Part shown: positions 47,701 through 59,700 of the stretch, piece after piece
Layout: every line of letters begins with the position of its first letter
Position numbering within the stretch: position 1 is the stretch's first letter
Origin: Acanthosoma haemorrhoidale
Taxonomy: Eukaryota > Arthropoda > Insecta > Hemiptera > Acanthosomatidae
DNA length: 64,000 nucleotides
Direction of reading: 5' to 3'
Assembly: GCA_930367205.1 (NCBI GenBank)
Contig: OV884011.1
Span: forward strand, 36,531,754-36,595,753
Notes under the pieces: generated by a model
The model's input: only the letters and a program-made list of their open reading frames with translations
Database searches by the model: none
What the model was told of the DNA's origin: nothing
Translations under genes and position numbers: made by a program

Positions 47701-50700
47701 TATAATATATTATTAATCTCTCATCTCTAAATCAAAGCTCTAAAATATATAATGATATTTTTTTTGAATATTTTGAAAACAATTTTTTTAAAATACAATG
47801 TAATTAATTTCAGCCTCAGAGACAGTCAGAAGACAGTTTCCCTTTTGCTCAGAGTCCCATGACGCCTTATGCTGCAGGTAACTCGTCACAGGGCGAAAAA
47901 CCTAAAGAAAAGCTCTCAGATGTGTTAAAATCTTGCAATGAAATATTAAAAGAGCTCTTCTCAAAAAAACATTTTAACTATGCATGGCCGTTCTACAAAC
48001 CAGTCGATGCTGAATGGCTTGGGTTACATGATTACCATGATATCATAAAGAAACCAATGGATCTTGGAACGGTTAAGGTATAACTTTACAATCAATTTGT
48101 TTTCAGTTTAAAATAAAAACAGTTGAATTTTTTAATTAAAATTAATTTCATATGACAATGTCCATTACAGCTGAAAATGGACAACCGTGAGTATAGAACG
48201 GCAGCAGAATTTGGTGCGGACATCCGACTGATATTTACCAACTGTTACAAGTACAATCCTCCAGATCATGATGTTGTTTCAATGGGGAGGAAATTACAAG
48301 ATTTATTTGAAATGCGGTAATTTTACTTCTATTTTAATTATTTCTATTTAGGTAATTTAAAGGTTATATGAGTTAAAGGTGACCTACACTTCATATCAAT
48401 AGCACTTTCATAGATACTTAATGACATTGTATCCATTTTTTAATTTTTACAGATTTGCTAAAGTACCTGATGATACACCATTGTATAATGATCCTGAAAA
48501 GGATGATGAATCATCTTCTGACTCTTCGTCTGGTTCAGAATCTGACTCGGATAATTCTGATGATGAAAGGGCCCGTCGACTGCTCGTACTGCAAGAGCAG
48601 GTAAATCAAACAGTAGGTCTCGCTCCGTTTTTTTCTTGAATTTATTGAATATGTTTCCTTCGTACCTGAAGTAAATAATGGCTTTTTTTTTTAATTACTT
48701 TAGTTGAAAGTTATGCAAGAGGAGATGGCAAAATTAGCAGAACAATCTAGTACTAGCACAAAAAAGAAGAAGAAAAAGAAGGACGGTTCAGGGTCTGGTG
48801 GAAGCTCATCGAGTAAAAAGAAAAGAAAGTCTGCTGACAGGTCCTTATCTAAAACTGCTCCTGACGGTGTTGCATTGCCAGGAGTTGCTGGACCAGCAGC
48901 CTCAGTTGAAATGAAAGCTGTAGATGGTGTGAAGGCTGTCGCACCTCAAGGCAGGAACGCTGTAGCGCCTGCGCCAACAGTTAAACCAAACAAAGGAAAA
49001 GCCCCTGGCAGGACTGCTGGAAAAACAAATTCACAGGGTAAAAGACCAAAAGCCAACTCAAGGTCAGCCAATTCCAAAAAGAAAAATCCAGTTGTCACAT
49101 CTGAATTCAACTCTGAAGATGAAGACAACGCAAAGCCGATGTCCTATGATGAAAAGCGGCAACTTAGCTTAGATATAAATAAGCTTCCAGGTTAGTATCA
49201 TCATTAATACAAATTTAACTAATGAATTTATCCGATCATCTCTCTTTTAGCTATGAGTGTATCACTAACAATAAATATGTAAATGTTTTGGTTTATTGCA
49301 CATCTCGAGAAATAATGATATTTGTTAAAAAAGAAGAGATTAAACAGTGACTTTTTATAATAAATTCTGTGTAATTTTTTCACAATTAATAAATTATTAT
49401 TTGAGAATTTCTGGCAGAGGGCTATAGATACATTTTGGTTATTACATATATTATACTTAAAGATGCAATTTAGTAAATAATTTATTAATGTAAACAATTT
49501 TAGTCTATCCAAAGAAACAATTTTTTTTTTTGTCAAAAACAAATCAAATTTTGACCCTTTGCTCCTGGAAATAACTTGTAAAATATAGATGACAATTTTG
49601 CTTTTGCCAAATAATTAAGTAATTATTTTTTTTTTCAATGAAACCCTTTTTATCACTCCTACAACTTTTACAATAGAAAGTAAAAAAGTAACTTTGTGGG
49701 TGGGTACAAGCCAAGCTATATTTTAAAAGTTCTCCTTTTTCCAGTTATGAGTCATTTTAGTAATCTTATCCTGCCATTACACCAATCTTCATATCTTAAG
49801 CGGTTACAAAATGTAATGTTATTTATCTGAAGGTTACAGGTTATAAATATACATAAGATATTTGTTATTTAGTTCAAAGCATAAAAACAAAAAAATTATT
49901 AGGAAGCCTCATACACTGTATTGACCTAAGTAGTTAATTACCTAGCTCTTGTTTTTTTCATATTAATAACATTATTAAAAATACTTGCAGTATAACATTT
50001 CCGAAATATTATCTCATTTGTTGCGAGTCCCCCAATTATATAGGGTCATTAGTTTTTATGCATGTTTTTTATTGCTTTATTTGTGCTTATTATAGTGTAA
50101 TGTATTCTTCTTTCCATTAAAGGTGATAAGCTTGGAAGGGTTGTTCATATCATTCAGGCCCGTGAGCCCTCATTGAGGGATTCTAACCCGGACGAAATAG
50201 AGATTGATTTTGAAACGCTCAAGCCTTCGACCCTCAGAGAACTCGAATCTTACGTCGCATCATGCCTCAGGAAAAAGCCACGTAAGCCCTACTGTAAGTT
50301 GGTGGCTGGCTTGGAACAAGTGATAGCTTATCAACACACACTATTTCTCAAAATAATTATTAAAGAACTAGAATAATTTCGGTTTAGTTACAATAGTTTT
50401 TTATTTGTTCTCATTGATTACGCCATTGCTAGACTTAAACTTTTAATTTTGGTTTTTAGCTTTTGTTTCGATGTGAGTTATCGAAGGCAACAGTTTCTGA
50501 TGATATCACCTCAAGTTTTTTTCCAAAATAAGGTAAAAAAATTCAAATAAAAACTTGTGCTGAAGATTCTCGATTAAGTTGCTGAGAATTAATTTCACAT
50601 TTCCCGAACTAGAATCTGCATTAAATTAATTTTTTAACCTGTACAAAAAAAATATTAATGTGTGTTGATATGCTGGAACTTTTCTTTAACCTCTCATTTT

Positions 50701-53700
50701 CTTCTAATTTATACCTCTTAGTGCTTCTACATCTCTATTAAAACAATTCAATTATTTTATTTTATAATTAGCATTTGAAATTTGCCTAATATTTATGGAT
50801 CGATTCATTTATAATAATATCTAAAAAATAAAATCAGTTTTTGTAACCAAACTACTTTTTGTAATTTATTATTTATTATAGATTATGCACTAAGGGGAAC
50901 CCAGTTTTGTCCCTTATCAATATGCAACTTGCATGGCATTCCCCTAATTGATGTTATTTTATTTTTGCTTTTTTTTTTGTCTGAATGTTGAATAATTTAA
51001 CTATGCACACTTCTCTTTTAGAGCTTCTCAGTTTTTCCCCCTTCGTCAAGCATGCAACCACTTTTTCTTTTTTGACTTTTGGGCTTATGCTTTTAGAATG
51101 AGTGATCAAGTGATGGAAACTATAGCTTAACATTTTTATATATTTATTGTGTCACTATAATATTATTTATAATTGTGTTTTTTTATTTTTAAGTTTGCAA
51201 GGCAATCATCATAATAGTTCTTTCATCGTTTTTCATCACATAACTGTTATCAATATTATGAAATCATTGCGATCAATAAATATATATTGTCAGTTGTTTT
51301 GCACATACCCTATTGAAATGGCATAAGCCATTCAATTCAAATTTTAAAGTTTCATAAAAAATTTAGTTAGTAATATCAATCAAGATTTGTGAAATTTCCT
51401 TAAAATGGTTAAATAATTACTAATTAATTCTGTAACCGTAATTTTTAGCCAATTATTCACTACAATTGTTCTACCTGGAGATGTGAAATTTGATATTGTG
51501 CAAAGAAATTCTACTTGTTGCCCTGGTGACGATGAAAAACAATAACATAGAAAAACAATAACATAGAAAATCAATGTGTAAAATTATTTGACTATTAAAA
51601 TTGTTTTCTTAAATATATCCACCACTAGTCATCTTAAGTATGCAGCATATTTAGCTGTGTATTTTCATATCTTGCCATACAAAAAATTTCTTAAAATTGC
51701 TTTAAATTTCTAGGAATCTACTGATGGATTATAAAGTAACCAATCATTTAAAAAAGTATTCAAAATTTACTTCAAGTATACTCATTAGTTAAAATTAGTC
51801 TGTTAAAATATAAATAAGCTCGTTTTGATAACTTTTCAACGTTTTTCAATTACGAACTAAGTTGCTATTTGAAAGCTGTGGAGTTCTGATTTTCACCCTA
51901 GGTTCAGATTAAATCTATTAGCGATTAAATTATACATAAATATTTATATGAAAACATTTCACTTACTTTGTTTTTGTTTTGTGTTTTAATAGACAAAAAA
52001 ATATCAGCAAAATCAAAAGACGAAGCCATGGCTGAGAAAAAGCAAGAGCTTGAAAAAAGGCTTCAGGATGTCACTGGACAGTTAGGTGGAACAGCTAATA
52101 AGAAACAGGCTAAAAAAGGCAAGCACATTTTATTGCCCTCCCTGCCTTTCCTTTGTTTATATTTTGTGATAAATTCATTTTTTTATTTATTTATTTTTCT
52201 TTTTTTTTACCAGGTCAGGCAAGACTATCTGCTTCATCATCATCCAGCTCAGATTCTGACACTAGCAGTTCGAGTCTGTCGAGCAGTTCATCAGATTCTT
52301 CTGACAGTGAATCAGGTATGTTTCTGATTTAAAAAGGTTATTTTTTTTATTATTGTCCATAAGAACTAGCCTACAATTCCCTCCTTATATAAAAAAAATA
52401 GCATTAATAGTTTTGTAGGAGGTTGCAAAAACTCTCAACCTTAATTTTGTCTTTCTTTATCAAATAAGTGAATACTGATCAAAAACCTGCATAAAGTATT
52501 AAGTAGGGGAGGGAAATTGACATGCTGACTGATTCTACTATTATTATTAATAATAATAGATGTTTATTTGAATAAGTACACATGAAATCAATTGCATACA
52601 TAAAATAATTCATCTGTATCTGTTGGCCATTTATGACAATGCAGCATTTCTTATTTTATCAACGCTGGTAAGATATCAATATAAGAATTATAAATATATT
52701 TATATGTTCATATAATATTTTATATATTATATAAATTACTAATAACCCCCCATACACAATAAAATAAACTTATTCTAGTTTGAAAGACCAGCATAGATAG
52801 ATGAAACCTTAATTTTCCTCATTATTTTAAAAAATATTCATCCCCACCAAATTTACCCTAAACTATCAATTTATGAATGTACCTATTTTCAAATATTCTA
52901 CATGATCAAAAAGGTGAGCCCCATCACCTTTATTAGTCAGTTTAGTCCAGTCACGTATAATGTATGTCATTATACTTGTTTATTCATTATATAATTTTTA
53001 TAAAATAACAGGACCTGTTTATAATGTAGCAATGCTACAGGAAATACAAAATAATTTGTAAATAGATTCACCGGAGGATCTATAATTATCTGGAAATTTA
53101 AAGGGGCTATGAAAGGGGGAAGGAAAAAAAAAAAAAAAAAAAAAAAAAATCAAAAGGATTTGAATGGGTTTAGATACACCAATTAGTCTATTTGTTAGTT
53201 ATAGTTCATTTTAAATCCAGATACAAAACATAGTTTTTTATGGTTTTATTTCCTATTAGTGATCAACATCTATCAAAACTGTAGCAATGCTTTCAAGCAA
53301 GTTTTGATTATATATTCTCCAGTAGCAAAACCGATTTTTCCTTTTGCTCTTACATTTCCTTTAGTGTATTTGCAATTTATTTATGCTATTGGTGTTTAAT
53401 AATGTGGCATTTCTTAAATCAAAAGGGTTTAATCACTCATGTGTAATACTTTTTTTTGTAGGTGTGAATAACCACAAGACAGCATAGCTTGTACAAATTC
53501 CATTTTCTCACTATCAATATTAATATGTGGAGAGATTAAAATGTATACTTCGGTTGTGTATAATTATAAATATAGAGAGCATTATATATATTTATATAAA
53601 TTAAATGAATATAATTATGTATCAAAACAAAAAGTGTTTTATAAAATCATATATACTAATATATAGTAAAAAACAAACAAACATGGCCATGAGTGCAGAA

Positions 53701-56700
53701 TATGTGATTGGGGTCAGCCAGCGCAGTAGTTTTATGACAAAGGTATGGTAATTATTGGTAGGTTTTTGACGACACAATTCCTGATAACCAGATTTTTCTA
53801 TTCAAATTAAAATAATGAGTGCGAAATGGGAAACTATAGTTAATAAATTTGTTTAGCTGGAGTGTTGCAGACAATGTGACTTGGGGGCTGGATTCAGCTT
53901 GCCCGTCATACTGTGTGCTGTCTGCTGCCTCCAACCACATTGTTTGTACTCTGGCTGCTGAACGGTGAAAGCTCGGTCGCACTCACTATCATATATAATT
54001 CATCTTTTTCTTTTATTTTTTTTTTTCTGATTGTCAGATTACTGTAAATAGGTATAAAATAATATAGTCAGATGTGTATATGGTTTGTATGTGTGACCTA
54101 GCTTTTCATAAGACAGCTATTTCTAGTTAATATAAACGCAAATATTTTTTTAATTTCCGATCTTTTATTACAAGTTTTTTAAATAAAAGTAATTTAAAAA
54201 AAAGGTTCTAGTTTTTATTGAATTACTGTAACTTTGTCTGTGTGTTACATAAGTTACATTGTGTATTTTTGAATCAAAACTTTTTTTCCTTTTAAATGGT
54301 AATGCTTTGTAAGAGCTTTAGTATTTACATTTTTTGAAAATAAATATTATTAATTACTTAGTTAGAATATATTTTGATTTTTTTTTTAAAAAGAATTTTA
54401 AGAGAAAAAAATTCAAGATAGCAATATTATTTGTTTTATATAAAATGAATGCATAAGTCATGTACTGGTAAATACATTTTTATATGTCAGACGAATAAAG
54501 GTAAAATTTGTTTCACATTACATTGGAATAATGTGAGTTACTTTAGTTACTGAAAATTTACATTAATCTTTAATTTAGAGGGTAATTAAATTATGAACGG
54601 GGCTATACTGCATTCAATTAGATCGGAAGTCTAGTTGATGTGCAACTTAGACCTTTTTCATTGGACGATCTGCTTAACTTACCTGCACCATTAAGCAGAT
54701 CGTACAATAAATATTTATAGTTATGAGCGTCTTGATGTACAGCCTATTTTTATTCTTTTGACAAAACTCTTCAACGAAATTTACTTAATGTTTTATTAAG
54801 TTGGTTAGTTTTAATGAATTCCAATTGTTAGTGATACGCCTATCTATATATTCTATAAACAAATATTTTACATTTTGTAATCATTCCTTTTGTTTTTCGT
54901 TTCTTTCAAATGAATTGCGACCATTGAAACTTTCAGTATTTAAACAACCTGAACTCTTATTTAGAAGACTTCTAAAATTCTAAATTTTATTGACTGTTCG
55001 GCCTAGTCATGTTATGGCTTTTTAATAATATGATGAATTATTTTCCCCAGTCCTTATCATTTACCAAATTATTTAATTGGTGAATATTTTCTCATACTTC
55101 TATTTAGAAGGTTGTCAGTATAAGCACTTTTTGCTTCTATCTACTGTTTAGTTTAAAGTCTTTTCTGTAGTCGATTTTTTGATGTTTTGAAATTTTATTT
55201 ATTTATCTAACAAACTTTTTAAATAAGTAAATTAAATATGTGATATCATCTAAATAGTACACTTCATCCGAACCATTAGCTACTAAAAATTTTGTACATG
55301 AACTAAAAAAAATTGAATTATTTATCGGTCAATTAAACTTGCTATTTTTGTTTTTAAGAGTGTGACTATGGAATGTATAAATTGTGGCAATTTTACCATG
55401 CTATTAGTTTACCATAATAATAAATTAACATTTTACTATTTTATTTTATTAAATAGAGTATATCAGACTCAATATTTTATATTTAAATTGAGAATTATGT
55501 AACAACAATTTGTAAATATTATTTTATAATGTATAGACTTTAAGAAAGAATAGATAATTCTGACAAAAAGTATGGATGGAAGCTGTGTGCTCTTGTGTAA
55601 ATCATGTACAATTGTCAGTTACTAATTACCTGTCTGAATTAATTAAACATAATTAGTATATTCTTCACTTTTTTCTTATATTTATATTTATCATTGTTGA
55701 CTGACCAATGATATATTTTTATTTGTTAAGTTATATAACAAGAGACAAAATGTTAAAAGCTCTATTGTTAGTTAAATATATATCGGGTTATAAATAGTTC
55801 ACAATAAAACTTATAATAGGTTCACTTGTACAGATTAAATATTGAGTATTTATTTAGACATCGCCATCCTATTACTCCCTTTCCAAATATTCTGCACTCA
55901 CGAGTTATGTTTGAAATAACATACAAAATACTTTTATACAATGATTTGTATGTTTTAAAAACACTTTTTCAAAACATGGAAGATCTTAAAGGACAGGTGA
56001 AGTGAAAGTGTTGTTGACAGTAAGTTCTGTATTCTAGGAAAGGCTCCTGGTCGCCCACCAAGGAAGAAAACAAGGAAAAACCATCAGCTTCCCACAAACG
56101 TGAGTAAATTTTATTATGGCTCCTATTCTACACCATTAATCAATCATTTAATCACAATAATTCAGTTGTAGCATTAACAACAAAAAATTTACTGTGTGTT
56201 ATTTTATATACCATTTTTTTTAACAATAAACAATTTTTTCTCATAGGCTGTAACAACGGTCACCAACACAGTACCAACCCTGACCATGACTAACACTACT
56301 GGTGCCATTGTAAACAAATCTGTTGGTGCACAACAGCCTGTTGTGCCTTTGACAAATGCTAACAAACATGCACCTCCAGTTTCTGCTGTGCCACAAGCTG
56401 AACCAGGTAAGTAATTTATTTATTGTCTTTTAAGAAAAGAAACATTATTTATCAGCTTCTTTAAAATTTAAACACTTTAATATGCCTGTACAATTTCAAT
56501 ATTAATGAATGTGAGAAACTCTTTAAGAGAGCAAAAACAAAGACGCACAATCCTCAAGAAGTCTGGATAAAATTATCAGTTAACCATCTTAGTTACTTAC
56601 GATTAAATGGCCACATTTTTAGTGAAACAATTTGATTCTGAGGGGTTGTTTAAGCTACTATCAATTTATTTGTTAAGCTCATAGAATAAATAAGTTTTTA

Positions 56701-59700
56701 GTGGCTTTATATTTCACATTAAAGATTGACACAGACTTTCATTTTGTCATCTTAATTAATTTTTTTGACATTCTGAATTTAATTTTATTAATAATTGATT
56801 GGTTGTGTTTTTTAAAATTCCACACTTGGTCGACTTTTAAGGATCAAGATGTTAAGAGCTAAATCTTTAAAGGTTAAAAAGCACCTGTCATAATAAAGAT
56901 ACTTACATAGATCTCGTAAGAAAAAGGTCTTATGTTAATAGTTCTTTTAACAGGTTTATGGTTAGTTTAAATGTCTTTTGTTATCTGTGAAAACAAGAGA
57001 AGTAGGTGAACAAGCAAGCCGTGCTATATAGTTTCTGTGTTTATTTAGATTTTCTTTGAACATATTAAATTCCTATTCCTATCAACAAGGATATTTAAAT
57101 AATTTGACAGCACAGTAATTTACTGAATAGTTTTGAGCGATAGGTGTTTTTTCTACCATTTTGTCAGTCCTCAATCCCTTCTGTGTATATGCACAAATTC
57201 ACTTTTTTATTACTGTTTTCTATATGTTTTTATACTTAGATTGTTCAAATTTTGAGTAGATACACCTGTACTTAACCAAACATTTTTTTTCTTTTGGTGT
57301 CACATTCATTAATGATAACTACAGGTAAGTGACAGAAAAAATCAATTGTGATGGTTTTATGATCAACATGTCTGCATTTATTGAAATATTGAGGGTATTA
57401 TTATCCTTCCCTTTTGCCATTCTTTCTTTAAAATATATTCCCTTTAAATGTGTGCTATTTATAATATAAGTTGGGGCACTATCAGAACAAGTTTTATATG
57501 ACAGTTACTATAAAGAACATTTTTAAAATAGATTTTCAACTATCTCTAATTTAAGCAACTTGATTAAAAACCATATTTTCAACATTTCTTAAACTTCATG
57601 ACCTGTCTGCCATTGAATTGTACCATATTTATTTTTGTTTATCAACTTGAAAATTGTTCTTTTTTATTTTATTTTTTAATAAGTGGTTTACTATTTAACT
57701 GTGAACACATAAAAATAATTAAGCTCCTTGTAAAATGTGTTAATTTTATTTGTAAAAAAAAATAAAAATAAATAAGGTAAATTCTATTAGTGTCAGTGTA
57801 TATGAAAGTGGACAACTATATTCCATCATTTTGAGCTGTAAAAATATATAGTATATTTTATATTTCAAATGACATACTATTGTCACAATAATTCGTAATT
57901 ATTGTTTAAAACGAATAATGGCTAAAAATATACAATTTTATTAATCAGTAAATCCAATAATATTTTCTACCTAAAAAACCAATTTATAAAAAAAATAATA
58001 ATTTATAGCAGATGGCTAATAATGCGTGATAATAGTTTATAACAGTTCTTTTGTATTAAAAAAAAATTCTAACTAAGAAAAATTTTTATATTAGCTATAA
58101 AAATACTTTCGAGCAATAAAAGCATCGTAAACTTGCCTAATTTACTTAGTTTCGTGGGGGATGTAAAAATTCCTTTCAATTTCTTTGATTATTATTTCTT
58201 CTTTTTTCCTCAAAGACATGATAAGTTCTTGCTACAAATAAAAAAAAATTGTTTTATTTAATATTCTGTCCTCCCTCTGAAGAAATGTGTACTAAATCCT
58301 CTCAGGCAATGGAATAAAATATTGAAAATTTTTTTTGTAGGATACTGCATCAAGTTCATACTATCATTGAGTGCAATTTGATTCTAAATTAGAGGTAGAC
58401 TGAAAATTTAGACTTGGTCAGTCCACTTTCACAATCACCGGCACTTTTTAAACATAAAGTGTAAGAAAAGATATCTTTTGTTCTTTCTGTTCAATATATG
58501 GTAATATGTACGATAAAACTTGTTTGTGTCAGTGAAAGCAGTCGTGGCGTCTCACAGCCTGCCTCCCCAACCTGCCAGGCCCACGGCTACAGCTGCACCT
58601 TTGACTAGTGCTAAGAGGGCATCGGTCCCCACGCCTGTCACACCCTTGGGTATACCCCCTCCTGCTTCAGGCAACCTTGACACAGGTCTTGTATTTTTAC
58701 CTATCATAGGCTAGTGTAGTATTTACAAGCCATAATGTCTATCCTTCACAGTTGTTGGGCTACATAGTGTAAAAGGTATGGCCTCTGAAGGGACTGAAAA
58801 GTACAGCCCTTCTGAACCCTCTTGTCCAAATTAGAGATGCAAAGTTAACAAAAATTATCAAATCTTTAATAGCTTGTGAGAAAATTCACAGTATAAACAC
58901 TGGTGATTATTTTTGTTGCAATTTTATATTGGTAGTTATATAATATTAGTATATAATTAGGCTTTTTCTCTCAAAGTTCATGAAAATACCTTATTTAAAA
59001 TAATTGTTATTATACTAAAGATGGTCATAAAAACACTAAGAAAATATCTAATTTTTTTGCAAGAAATATACTTACAGAATAAAAGAAAACATTTTAGGGG
59101 GGGTTATACTTGTGGTGATCTTTTGTTTGCATCAATTCCTCTTTGTGAGTAGATTCTACACTCTAATAAAGTTAGCAGAAATTATTTTGGAATGGCTTTC
59201 CACCCCAACATCTCTACATATGCTAATGTACACCAAAATATGGAGGGATTCATCAGACTGTCAAAGAAAATTTAAATCATACTGCAAAGTTAGGTCATAC
59301 TCTGTTCTGTCTGGGCACCTGGATATACCCCGGACTGCTGTCATCCTCCTTACCCACCCCAAGAGCCATACTTACTGGACTGGAGCTAACTAATTTCATT
59401 AAATATGGGGGCCCCAACTTCAACGACCCTACTTTTAAAAGTAATTATCAAAATACCTCTTAAAAAAATAAATATATATTTTTATCCTCAGCATATATAG
59501 CCACTTCTGCTGAAAAATAAATTTGACCGGCATTTTTCATAATATGTTCTCTTGTGTTTCAGACATTGTATGGCAATATTAATGCCATTAAACAACAATA
59601 ATAAATGTATAGTAACTCACGTAAAACACTCAGTGGGAAACAAATTGAATTGTCTAAATTAAATAATTTCATCAAATTTATTAATTAAGCAATTATAAGA

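Noticed and set aside
59112..59393. 93-codon open frame, possible LINE RNase H piece
   Set aside because: Only a short SGHLDIP-like phrase recalls RNase H. Upstream and downstream motifs are missing, and it lies in an intron.
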